From JACTMZ01 sp044359955 (GTDB lineage Bacteria; Verrucomicrobiota; Verrucomicrobiia; Chthoniobacterales; JACTMZ01), in assembly GCA_044359955.1 (NCBI GenBank), contig JBIKLF010000003.1:124001-188000 (forward strand): 64,000 nt of DNA. The letters are read 5' to 3'. Below the pieces are notes generated by a model, which was not told the origin of the DNA, searched no databases, and worked only from the letters and a program-made list of their open reading frames with translations. Within the stretch, counting starts at the first letter, position 1, and every line of letters starts with the position of its first letter. This document shows, one piece after another, positions 1-7,761 of the stretch. A program made the translations under genes and the position numbers.

Positions 1-111
1 GAAGAGCAGGTCCCGGCCTTGACGCAGGTGGGCGAGTCGATCGCCGAGGTTGGATCCGAGGGCGATGCCGGTGGGGCGTTGGGGATGGACGGTTGGCACG
101 TGAGGCTTCAT
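1..111 (-). CDS. folK: Dihydropteridine pyrophosphokinase FolK, N-terminal fragment
   Basis: The first 37 codons of a gene that runs off the left edge, starting at the ATG whose complement is at 109-111. The peptide contains GIALGSNLGDRLAHL, the hallmark N-terminal motif of 6-hydroxymethyl-7,8-dihydropterin pyrophosphokinase, which transfers pyrophosphate from ATP to the pterin in folate synthesis. A short extension of about 14 residues precedes the conserved strand. It is divergent from the S41 protease gene, with about 90 bases between them. The assignment rests on the single motif because the catalytic region is outside the window. Confidence 0.8.
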   Translation of the reverse strand, partial: MKPHVPTVHPQRPTGIALGSNLGDRLAHLRQGRDLLF

Positions 112-200
112 GGCCAACCTAGAGCAAGCGATGTCGCCCGCACAGGCTGAAGGCGGCGCGGTGGTTTGCCGGCGCCCTGCGGGCATGATAGAGATAGGCG

Positions 201-1466
201 ATGCATCGTTACGTTGCCGCGCCCCTCGCGATGTTCGGCCTTCTTTGCGCGGTGGCTGCGGAGGAAAAGGAAGATGTTTCGCCCTATCGCGAGATGAAGA
301 CCTTGGCCGGGGCGGTCGAGTTGATCCGGCAGGATTACGTCGACGAGGACAAGACGGATTACGAGGCGCTGGTTTACAGCGCGCTGCGCGGCATGCTGGC
401 CGACTTGGATCCGCACAGCGATTTCATGGACCCGAAGGATTTCGTGGGCATGCAGGAGGATACGAGGAGCGAGTTTGGCGGTTTGGGCGTGGTGGTGGGG
501 CTGAAGAACGAGCGACTGACCATCGTGGCGCCGATGGAGGGCACGCCGGGTTTCCGGGCCGGCTTGCTTCCGGGCGATGTGTTATTGGAAATCGACGGAC
601 AGTCGGCCGACAAGATGTCGCTGCGCGATGCGGTGGATAAATTGCGCGGCGCAGCGGGCACGCCGGTCAAGTTGGCGGTCGGGCGCGAGGGAGCACCGGA
701 TCCTTTGAAGTTCGAGATCGAGCGCGAGGTGATCAAGATTCCGAGCGTGCGCGGCGCGCGGGTCTTGCCCGGGGAGGGTCCGCGGGTCGGCTACGTGCGC
801 GTCACGCAATTCAGCGAACCAACGGGAAAGGAATTCGCCCGTGCGCTCAACGAATTGGAGAAGGAGGGGATTGATGCCTTGGTCATCGATCTGCGTTTCA
901 ATCCGGGCGGCTTGCTTTCCGGCGCGGTGGAGGTGGCGGGCGAGTTCCTGCCCGGCGGGTCGCTGGTCGCTTACACGGAGGGACGTTCGGCTTCGGCCCA
1001 GCGCCGTTACTTGGTGCCGGGCAAGGGGCGCAAGGCGCGGGCTTATCCGGTTGCGGTGCTGGTCAATGGCTCCAGTGCGAGCGGGGCGGAAATTGTGGCG
1101 GGGGCACTGAAAGATTCCGGACGCGCGTTGTTGGTCGGCGAAACGACTTTCGGCAAAGGATCGGTGCAAAGTGTGGTCTCACTTCCCGATGGGTCCGCCC
1201 TGCGCATGACCACGGCAAAATATTTTACCCCCGGCAAGCAACCGATCCACGAAGTGGGCGTTGCTCCGCATGTGGTTGCCACCATGACGGCGGAGGAAGA
1301 GGCGCGGTTGCTGGCGGTGCGGCGGCAGGAGGATTTGCCGGCGGGCACGAAGCCCGAGGAGATCAAACCGGTGGACGATGTGCCGCTGCAGCGGGCGGTG
1401 GATGCCTTGCGCGGGACGCTTCTGCAGGCGAGGGAGGGGGCGGCAGAGCCGTCCGGCGGAGGGTGA
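201..1466 (+). CDS. S41-family C-terminal processing peptidase (CtpA-like)
   Basis: A 421-residue exported serine protease. A short hydrophobic N-terminus (residues 1-20) looks like a signal peptide ending near AVAAEE. A PDZ domain follows at about 90-175 (GLGVVVGLKNERL, AGLLPGDVLLEIDG). The catalytic core contains NGSSASGAE, with the probable nucleophile Ser294, and TTFGKGSVQ, with the general base Lys319; the spacing of 25 matches the Ser/Lys dyad of this family. Family members trim C-termini of periplasmic proteins. The stop overlaps the GTG start of tsaD by 4 bases (GTGA), so the two are probably co-translated. The physiological substrate cannot be told. Confidence 0.93.
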   Translation: MHRYVAAPLAMFGLLCAVAAEEKEDVSPYREMKTLAGAVELIRQDYVDEDKTDYEALVYSALRGMLADLDPHSDFMDPKDFVGMQEDTRSEFGGLGVVVGLKNERLTIVAPMEGTPGFRAGLLPGDVLLEIDGQSADKMSLRDAVDKLRGAAGTPVKLAVGREGAPDPLKFEIEREVIKIPSVRGARVLPGEGPRVGYVRVTQFSEPTGKEFARALNELEKEGIDALVIDLRFNPGGLLSGAVEVAGEFLPGGSLVAYTEGRSASAQRRYLVPGKGRKARAYPVAVLVNGSSASGAEIVAGALKDSGRALLVGETTFGKGSVQSVVSLPDGSALRMTTAKYFTPGKQPIHEVGVAPHVVATMTAEEEARLLAVRRQEDLPAGTKPEEIKPVDDVPLQRAVDALRGTLLQAREGAAEPSGGG

Positions 1467-2476
1467 GCGCACCCCTCGTTTTGGCCTTGGAGACCTCGTG
1501 CGACGAGACGGCCGCTGCGGTGATGGAGGGCGTGGCTTGCCTGCGGGGGAGTGCGGTGGCAACGCAAGCGGCGGTGCACGCGGTCTATGGCGGGGTGGTG
1601 CCCGAAGTGGCTTCGCGGCAGCATCTGACGCATGTCCGTGCTGTGGTGACCGAGGCCCTGACCCAAGCGGGCGTGGGGTTGTCCGAGATCGATGTCTTCG
1701 GCGCGACGACGGGCCCGGGGCTGGCCAGCGCGCTGTTGGTCGGTGCGTCGGCGGCCAAGGGATTTGCCCTGGCGCTGGACAAACCATTTTTGGCCCTCAA
1801 TCACATCGAAGGTCATTTGCTCTCGCCGTTTTTCGGTGCGGAGGACATTCCGGAATGCGTCGGTCTGGTCGTCAGTGGCGGACACACGCTGCTGATCGAT
1901 GTGGCCGGCCTGGGGCGTTACCGTTTGCTCGGGCGCACCCTCGACGATGCGGCGGGGGAGGCTTTCGACAAAGTGGCGAAGTTGCTGGAGCTGGGTTATC
2001 CGGGTGGCCCGCGCCTCGAAGAAGAGGCGCGCTCGGGGGATCCGGCGCGTTTCGATTTGCCGCGGAGCATGAAATGTTCGGGTGACCATGACTTCAGTTT
2101 CAGCGGGTTGAAGACGGCGGTGCGCTATCTTCTGCCGAAGACGGGGCCCGGGGATCGGCCGGACCTTTGCGGGAGTTTCCAAGAGGCGGTGGTCGATGTG
2201 CTGGTGCACAAGGCGGTGCGGGCGGCACGGTTGAACGGGCGGAGGCTCATCGCGGTGAGCGGCGGGGTGGGGCTGAATCTCCGGTTGCGTGAGCGGTTGG
2301 CAGGTGCGGCGGCAGAGGAAGGCCTCGAGGTCCGTTTTGCGGCGTCCGCATGGTGCACGGACAATGCCGCGATGATGGCTTATGTGGCGGCACAGCAGTG
2401 GAAATCGGGGCGATGCTCGGGACTGGATGAGGATATTTTTCCCAACTTGGGTGCCGATTTATTCGCGGCAACCTGA
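1463..2476 (+). CDS. tsaD: tRNA N6-threonylcarbamoyladenosine transferase TsaD
   Basis: 337 residues, the normal length for TsaD/Kae1/Gcp. It transfers the threonylcarbamoyl group to A37 of tRNAs reading ANN codons, together with TsaB and TsaE. Visible signatures are the N-terminal LALETSCDETAAAV, the metal-binding HIEGH (His114 and His118), VSGGHT in the nucleotide site, and GEAFDKVAKLL. The GTG start overlaps the preceding protease stop, so translation is probably coupled. No tsaB or tsaE lies nearby. Confidence 0.97.
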   Translation: MSAPLVLALETSCDETAAAVMEGVACLRGSAVATQAAVHAVYGGVVPEVASRQHLTHVRAVVTEALTQAGVGLSEIDVFGATTGPGLASALLVGASAAKGFALALDKPFLALNHIEGHLLSPFFGAEDIPECVGLVVSGGHTLLIDVAGLGRYRLLGRTLDDAAGEAFDKVAKLLELGYPGGPRLEEEARSGDPARFDLPRSMKCSGDHDFSFSGLKTAVRYLLPKTGPGDRPDLCGSFQEAVVDVLVHKAVRAARLNGRRLIAVSGGVGLNLRLRERLAGAAAEEGLEVRFAASAWCTDNAAMMAYVAAQQWKSGRCSGLDEDIFPNLGADLFAAT

Positions 2477-2480
2477 ATAT

Positions 2481-2496
2481 TGGCTCGGAAATTGCT
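2481..2496 (+). promoter_or_regulatory. Candidate sigma-54 (-24/-12) promoter for rpoN
   Basis: The 55-base gap between tsaD and rpoN contains TGGCTCG, then GAAA, then TTGCT. This differs from the sigma-54 consensus TGGCACG-N4-TTGCW at one position, and the GG and GC doublets are 10 bases apart as required. The predicted start of transcription would be near 2507, about 25 bases before the rpoN ATG. It lies wholly in non-coding DNA. Function is inferred from sequence only. Confidence 0.5.
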
Positions 2497-2531
2497 TGCA
2501 GTAAGAGCCGAAGACGGGCGTCCTTGCCGTC

Positions 2532-3929
2532 ATGTCCAGTCTGCAACAGAGCACCCAAATGGGGCAGCAGCAAATGCTGTCGCCCCAGATGCGTCAGAGT
2601 CTGGAAATCCTGCAAGCGACCGCCTTGGAGCTGCAACAGTTGGTGCGGCAGGAGATCGAGACCAATCCGGTGCTGGAGGAGGAAGAGCCCGAGGAGGAGG
2701 AGCCAGCTGCGGAGGAGCCGGAGGAGGATGGGGCCGACGATGAGTCGGATGAGTTGAGCCGCCTGGAGGAAGATTGGGGGACGTTTTCCGGCGAGGGCGC
2801 GCAGAATGGTGATCCGGAGGCCGAAGCGCGGCGGCGTCATTTTTTGGAGGGGGTCAGCCCCGCGGAGACTTTGGCGCATCACTTGGAGAAGCAGCTGGGA
2901 CGGCTGGCTCTTGATGCCGTGCAGCGGCGCATTGCCACGTTGCTGGTCGGCAATCTGAATGAGGACGGCTATCTGGCGGCCACGCCCGAGGAGGTGGCCG
3001 ACGAAGCGGGGGCGGAAACGGCCGAGGTGATCGAGATGCTCCATTTGTTGCAGACGCTGGATCCTCCGGGTGTCGGGGCGCGCGATTTGTCCGAGTGCCT
3101 TCGCCTGCAACTCGCGCGGCGCGGCGGGGAACACGGGACGGCGGCACGGGTGGTGTCCGGCCATCTGGATTTGCTCGGACGGAAGAAATTCCCCGAGATT
3201 GCTTCGTTGCTGCGGGTGTCGCAGGAGGCGGTGCGCGAGGCGGGGACGCTCATTGCGACGCTCAACCCCAAGCCGGGCCGCGCTTTCAGCGGGGAAGAGG
3301 CGCAGGTGCTCTCGCCCGATGTGGTGATCGAAAAGGTCGGCGAAGATTTTGTGGTGTCGCTGGTGCGCGACAGTGTGCCCCGGCTCCGCATCAGCCGGAC
3401 TTACCGTGATTTGCTGGGCGAAGCGGCGGGGGTGGTCGAGGTGCGGAGTTACCTGCGCGACAAGATCCGGGGAGGCAAATTCCTCATCAAGAGCATTCAG
3501 CAGCGTCAGCAGACGATCCTGGCCATCGCCCGCGAGATCGCCGTGCGGCAGCGGGCCTTTCTCGAGGAGGGCGTGGCCGCGCTTGCCCCGATGACCATGG
3601 CGCAGGTGGCCGCGGCGGTCGGGGTGCACGAGACGACGGTGAGCCGCGCCCTGGCCGGAAAAACCGTGGCCACGCCGCAAGGCATTTTCGAGCTGAAGTT
3701 TTTCTTCACCTCGGGATACCGCGCGGCTGATGGGGCCGAGGTGAGCAGCACGAGTGTGAAGGACGCCCTTGCGGTGCTCATCCGCGGCGAGGATCCGCAC
3801 CGGCCGCTGAGCGACCAGCAACTGGCGGGCCGACTCAAGGCGGACGGACTCGCCGTGGCCCGCCGCACGGTGGCGAAATACCGCGAAATGCTCGGAATCC
3901 TGCCGAGCCACTTGAGAAAATCCTTTTGA
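2532..3929 (+). CDS. rpoN: RNA polymerase sigma-54 factor RpoN
   Basis: 465 residues. Region I (1-50) is glutamine- and leucine-rich, with the typical QQQMLSPQMRQSLEILQ start that contacts activators and core polymerase. An acidic linker of Glu/Asp runs about residues 53-80. The core-binding and HTH domains follow, with HETTVSRALAGK as the recognition-type HTH. The RpoN box ARRTVAKYRE is at 443-452 and binds the -24 element. All hallmark parts are present, so the factor should be active. The ATG at 2532 is chosen because the protein then begins exactly at region I. Confidence 0.97.
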   Translation: MSSLQQSTQMGQQQMLSPQMRQSLEILQATALELQQLVRQEIETNPVLEEEEPEEEEPAAEEPEEDGADDESDELSRLEEDWGTFSGEGAQNGDPEAEARRRHFLEGVSPAETLAHHLEKQLGRLALDAVQRRIATLLVGNLNEDGYLAATPEEVADEAGAETAEVIEMLHLLQTLDPPGVGARDLSECLRLQLARRGGEHGTAARVVSGHLDLLGRKKFPEIASLLRVSQEAVREAGTLIATLNPKPGRAFSGEEAQVLSPDVVIEKVGEDFVVSLVRDSVPRLRISRTYRDLLGEAAGVVEVRSYLRDKIRGGKFLIKSIQQRQQTILAIAREIAVRQRAFLEEGVAALAPMTMAQVAAAVGVHETTVSRALAGKTVATPQGIFELKFFFTSGYRAADGAEVSSTSVKDALAVLIRGEDPHRPLSDQQLAGRLKADGLAVARRTVAKYREMLGILPSHLRKSF

Positions 3930-3961
3930 GCAGCGGGGACGGTCCACAAGATAGGTAACTT

Positions 3962-5026
3962 ATGCCGGACCTTAATGCGGAAAATGTGCGCGAAGCCTTG
4001 CGCGCGGTGAAGTATCCCGGTTTCAGCCGCGATATTGTGTCCTTCGGACTGGTGGAGTCCGCCGAGGTGCGCGGCGAGGAAGTCTTCGTGAAGCTTTCGC
4101 TCGCCGTGGAGGATCCGAAGATCGCCCAACAGATCCACCGCGAGTGCATGGCTGCGCTTGCGGTCTTGCCCGGCGTGCGGACTCCTCATGTTTTGATCGA
4201 TCTGAAAAAGCCCCCCGCCGCCTCCTCGCCGGGCGCGACAAAAATCGAAGGCGTGAAGCACGTGGTTGCGGTGGCCAGCGGCAAAGGCGGGGTGGGCAAG
4301 AGCACGGTGGCGTCGAATTTGGCCCAGGCCTTGAGCCTGAGCGGGGCGAGCACCGGCCTGTGCGATTGCGATCTTTACGGTCCCAGCATTGCCCTGATGT
4401 TCGGCACGACCGAGCAACCGGCGGCGACGGAGGACAACCGCATCGTGCCGGTGGAGCGCTACGGGTTGAAGTTGATGTCGATGGGATTTCTCACCGATGC
4501 CGATACGCCGGCCGTGCTGCGCGGGCCCATGGTGACGCGTTACACGCAGCAGTTTTTGCGTCAGGTGGACTGGGGCGATCTCGACTATCTGATCCTCGAC
4601 CTCCCGCCGGGCACCGGCGACATCCAGCTTACGGTCGTGCAAACCGTGGCTTTGGCCGGTGCGATTGTGGTGACCACGCCGCAGGAAGTGGCATTGATCG
4701 ACGCGCGCAAAGCGGTGGCCATGTTCCACAAGACCAATGTGCGGGTGCTGGGTATCGTGGAAAATATGAGCCACTTTGTCGGCCCGAGCGACGGGGTGCG
4801 TCATGACATCTTTGGTTCGGGCGGCGGACAGCGCGAGGCCGACCGCTTGAGTGTGCCGCTGCTGGGCGAGGTGCCGATCGATATGGCCACGCGCGAGGCG
4901 GGCGACACGGGTATGCCGATCGTGGCGCGGGCCCAGGACGGTGCGGTGGGCCGGGAGTTCATGAAAATGGCCCGTGCGCTGCGTGCGGAACTCGAGGGTG
5001 CGCCGGCGGCAGAGGGCGGCGCTTAA
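3962..5026 (+). CDS. Mrp/ApbC-family P-loop ATPase (Fe-S cluster carrier type)
   Basis: 354 residues. An N-terminal MIP18/DUF59-like domain (about 1-80) is followed by a ParA/MinD-type ATPase with deviant Walker A SGKGGVGKS (106-114), CDLYGPS and LDLPPGTGD. Such proteins carry or insert Fe-S clusters into apo-enzymes. The oddity is the C-terminal segment. Where typical Mrp/ApbC proteins have a Cys-X-X-Cys pair that binds the shared 4Fe-4S cluster, this one reads FVGPSDGVRHDIFGSGGG (GPSD at about 274-277), with neither cysteine. It may therefore bind clusters differently or have another ATPase role. It lies 32 bases downstream of rpoN. Confidence 0.9.
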   Translation: MPDLNAENVREALRAVKYPGFSRDIVSFGLVESAEVRGEEVFVKLSLAVEDPKIAQQIHRECMAALAVLPGVRTPHVLIDLKKPPAASSPGATKIEGVKHVVAVASGKGGVGKSTVASNLAQALSLSGASTGLCDCDLYGPSIALMFGTTEQPAATEDNRIVPVERYGLKLMSMGFLTDADTPAVLRGPMVTRYTQQFLRQVDWGDLDYLILDLPPGTGDIQLTVVQTVALAGAIVVTTPQEVALIDARKAVAMFHKTNVRVLGIVENMSHFVGPSDGVRHDIFGSGGGQREADRLSVPLLGEVPIDMATREAGDTGMPIVARAQDGAVGREFMKMARALRAELEGAPAAEGGA

Positions 5027-5111
5027 AACGGCCTGACATCACTTTTATGTTTCATCGCGCAGTGGCTCCTCCACCTTGACTTCTGGCGTCCTTATGCTTA
5101 TCTGTGACCTC

Positions 5112-5339
5112 ATGACAGCCTCCCCTGACGAGGGTACCAGCCTTGTCCGCAACTCCATGCTGTATCGTGAGTTTCTTGCCGAGCGGGAGGAGATCCTGCG
5201 GCACAAATGGATCGAGAGCGAGAAGGCGGGCCATGACATCGGTTTCGAGAGGGCCTTGCTTGATTGGGTGATGCGCCATCGGGGCGGGTGGCGCGACAAC
5301 CGGACACGCCGGCCCCGGCCGGCGACCGGAGTCAATTGA
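5112..5339 (+). CDS. Small conserved-looking protein of unknown function (75 aa)
   Basis: A 75-residue ORF starting MTASPDEGT. Its core, LYREFLAEREEILRHKWIES, continues with EKAGHDIGFERALLDWV, a charged alpha-helical segment. The C-terminus is basic (RRGGWRDNRTRRPRPATG). I recall similar short proteins from other bacteria but cannot name a function. In-frame starts at 5076 and 5094 would add up to 12 residues; 5112 is chosen as the first start after the weakly coding leader. It sits in the gap between the mrp-like gene and tgt on the same strand. The protein-like core supports a real gene. Confidence 0.6.
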   Translation: MTASPDEGTSLVRNSMLYREFLAEREEILRHKWIESEKAGHDIGFERALLDWVMRHRGGWRDNRTRRPRPATGVN

Positions 5340-5391
5340 GGTTTCCTCTCCGGGCCGGAGCAAAAGGCACGGCCCTCTTCCGTCGCGCCGC

Positions 5392-6531
5392 GTGAGCGCG
5401 AACTTTGCAGTCACGGCGCGCGATTCCTCCTCGTCGGCGCGTCGGGGTACGCTACGCACGCGTCGCGGGCTGATCGAAACACCGGTCTTCATGCCGGTCG
5501 GAACGCAGGGGACGGTCAAGGCGGTGAGCCCGCGCGAGCTGCACGAATTGCGGGCCCAAGTCATTCTGGGTAACACGTATCATCTTTTTGTCAGGCCGGG
5601 CCTGGAAGTCATCCGCAAGCTCGGTGGTTTGCACAAGTTCATGGGCTGGGACGGTCCGATCCTGACCGACAGCGGGGGATTCCAGGTCTTCTCGCTGGCC
5701 AAGTTGCGCAAGATTACGCCGGAGGGCGTTCATTTCCAAAATCACCTCGATGGCACGCCATGCTTTATCGGTCCGGAGACCTCGATGGAGATCCAACAGG
5801 TGCTGGGTTCGGATATCGTCATGGCCTTCGACGAATGTCCGCCCCATCCCTGCACGCACGAGGCGGCGGCGAAGAGTCTCGAGTTGACGCTGGGTTGGGA
5901 GCGGCGGTGTCTGGATTGGTGGGCGGGGCAGAACGGGGAGGGCGCGCGGCCGTTGCTTTTCGGCATTGTGCAGGGTTCGTCCTACGCCGACCTTCGCGAA
6001 AGGTCGGCGCGCGAGTTGGTGGCCATGGGATGGGATGGCTACGCGGTGGGCGGGGTCAGTGTGGGTGAACCGGAGCGGGAAATGATGCAAGCGGTGGAAT
6101 TCGCCGTGCCGCATTTGCCGGAGGACCGGCCGCGCTATGCGATGGGCTTGGGCACGCCGCCGCAACTGGTTGAAATGGTGGCGCGGGGGATCGACATGTT
6201 CGACTGCGTCTTGCCGACGCGGGTGGCGCGCAATGGGACGGCTTTCACCCCGGCGGGGACGCTCAACTTGAAGAATGCGTGCTATACGCTCGACGAGGGG
6301 CCGATCGAAGACGGGTGTGATTGCTACGCGTGTGCCAATTTCTCGCGGGCTTACCTGCGGCACTTGGTCAAAGCGGAGGAAATCCTCGGCCTGCGGCTCA
6401 TCACCCTGCACAACCTGCATTTTTATCTCAGCCTGATGGCGCGGGTGCGGGGCGCGTTGGAGGCCGGGACGTTTGCGGAGTTCCGGCGTGAATTCGTCGG
6501 CGGCTACAAGCCGCACAAGGAAGTCATGTAG
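5392..6531 (+). CDS. tgt: Queuine tRNA-ribosyltransferase Tgt
   Basis: 379 residues. It exchanges G34 for the queuosine precursor preQ1 in GUN-anticodon tRNAs. TDSGGFQVFSLAKLRKI carries Asp93, the general base, and IDMFDCVLPTR carries Asp271, the nucleophile. The zinc site is Cys309, Cys311 and Cys314 in GCDCYACANF, plus a downstream His in LHNLHFY. All catalytic and metal residues are present. A GTG start is used, giving SANFAVTARD at the N-terminus. No queA or other que gene is adjacent. Confidence 0.97.
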   Translation: MSANFAVTARDSSSSARRGTLRTRRGLIETPVFMPVGTQGTVKAVSPRELHELRAQVILGNTYHLFVRPGLEVIRKLGGLHKFMGWDGPILTDSGGFQVFSLAKLRKITPEGVHFQNHLDGTPCFIGPETSMEIQQVLGSDIVMAFDECPPHPCTHEAAAKSLELTLGWERRCLDWWAGQNGEGARPLLFGIVQGSSYADLRERSARELVAMGWDGYAVGGVSVGEPEREMMQAVEFAVPHLPEDRPRYAMGLGTPPQLVEMVARGIDMFDCVLPTRVARNGTAFTPAGTLNLKNACYTLDEGPIEDGCDCYACANFSRAYLRHLVKAEEILGLRLITLHNLHFYLSLMARVRGALEAGTFAEFRREFVGGYKPHKEVM

Positions 6532-6564
6532 CGCCGACACAGCCGAGGCGCGGACGGCGACGGC

Positions 6565-6981
6565 TCAGGGATCTTGCTGGTCTTCGCGCACGTAGGGATA
6601 GCGCGTTTCGAAAAGCAGTTCGGGCGGGAACTCGGAGTATCCGCTCCAGATCCATTGCACATTGCTTTTGTAGGGCGGTGCGTAGGTTCCTTTGAAGGTC
6701 GGGACGGGAAAGAGGAAGGTGTCGTAGAGACCGTAGCCGAGGCGGGCGAAGGTGCGCCCGAGGCCGCGCACAATGCCGTAGCTGAAGGCGGCCGAGTTTC
6801 CTTCGAAATAGTTGACCGACATCATGGAGGTGGGCAATTCGGTGAGGCCGAAAGCGATGTTACCCAAGCCGCGGCCGAGCTTGCGGGTGGGGCCCCATTC
6901 TGAAGCGGGTGGTTGCTGGATGTCGGCACTGACCAAGGAGGCCGTCAGCAAAAGACCAAGAACGGGAAGGAGAACTTTCAT
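6565..6981 (-). CDS. Exosortase-associated TIGR04073-type secreted protein
   Basis: 138 residues with a clear signal peptide (residues 1-19, MKVLLPVLGLLLTASLVSA). The conserved central segment KLGRGLGNIAFGLTELP resembles the TIGR04073 family, which occurs in bacteria with PEP-CTERM/exosortase systems. It is followed by a glycine-rich region (GIVRGLGRTFARLGYGLYD) and an aromatic C-terminal part. The function is unknown. It is convergent with tgt, with 33 bases between them. The family assignment is from memory of the motif. Confidence 0.72.
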   Translation of the reverse strand: MKVLLPVLGLLLTASLVSADIQQPPASEWGPTRKLGRGLGNIAFGLTELPTSMMSVNYFEGNSAAFSYGIVRGLGRTFARLGYGLYDTFLFPVPTFKGTYAPPYKSNVQWIWSGYSEFPPELLFETRYPYVREDQQDP

Positions 6982-7028
6982 GGCTTAAGAGCTACCATCG
7001 GGGCGAGGCCCTTGGCAAGTCCGCGCGC

Positions 7029-7640
7029 TTAATCCCCCAATTCCACACTCCAGCAACCGACATCGACGAAGTGGCGCCAGCTATCGTGAACGGCGGACGA
7101 GTAGGTGAGGTGGATAAACGGGCGCCAGCGGGGGCGCTTCGGTTCCTTGAGCAGTTGCATGTTGGCCTCGTGAGGGAGGCGATTCCCTTTGCGCGTGTTG
7201 CAGGGGATACAGGAGCAGACCACGTTTTCCCACGAAGTTTGGCCGCCGCGCTGACGGGGCATGACGTGGTCGAGGTTGAGATCCTGCCGGTCGAGGTTGC
7301 GGGCGCAGTATTGGCAGGTGTGGTTGTCGCGCTCGTAGATATTTTGCCGCGTGAATTTGACTTCCTTGCTGGGCAGGCGGTCGAAGAGGCGCAGGACAAC
7401 AACCGTGGGGACCCGGATGTTGAAGCGGACGGCGTGGACCAGGTCCGCGCCGGGGTCACGCTGGGAGAAGTCGTGCCAGCTCGGAAAATCGTGGGTCAGA
7501 TAATTGTTGTCCCCGTCGCGCCAGACGACATGGGCGTGCTCCTGATAGAGCAACGTGAAGGCGCGCCGGACGCTGCAGACGTTGACCGCCTGCCACAACC
7601 GGTTGAGAACCAGCACGTGCCTGTCGAGCAGCGACTCCAT
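7029..7640 (-). CDS. HNH endonuclease family protein
   Basis: 203 residues from the ATG at 7640; a longer frame to 7799 exists but its extra N-terminus lacks homologous character. The N-terminal part MESLLDRHVLVLNRLWQAV resembles a common class of chromosomal HNH proteins. The nuclease core reads CQYCARN, then LDHVMPRQRGG, then WENVVCSCIPCNTRKGNR, a classic HNH fold with two CxxC zinc-ribbon pairs and the LDHV histidine. These proteins are widespread outside mobile elements and their role is unclear. It is divergent from the TPR gene. Confidence 0.88.
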   Translation of the reverse strand: MESLLDRHVLVLNRLWQAVNVCSVRRAFTLLYQEHAHVVWRDGDNNYLTHDFPSWHDFSQRDPGADLVHAVRFNIRVPTVVVLRLFDRLPSKEVKFTRQNIYERDNHTCQYCARNLDRQDLNLDHVMPRQRGGQTSWENVVCSCIPCNTRKGNRLPHEANMQLLKEPKRPRWRPFIHLTYSSAVHDSWRHFVDVGCWSVELGD

Positions 7641-7761
7641 GGGATGGGTTGGGTTCGTGCGCTTCACGAACGCCGGCAAAGTAGCCAAGGGCCGCCGCCC
7701 TGTCAAACCGCAGGCCGGGCGCTGCGGTCGGGCGCCATTGCTTTTTGGCGCGGGGAAACCT

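Noticed and set aside
2247..3947. 566-residue frame opposite rpoN
   Set aside because: Antisense to rpoN and tsaD; His/Arg/Leu-rich composition typical of GC-rich shadow frames.
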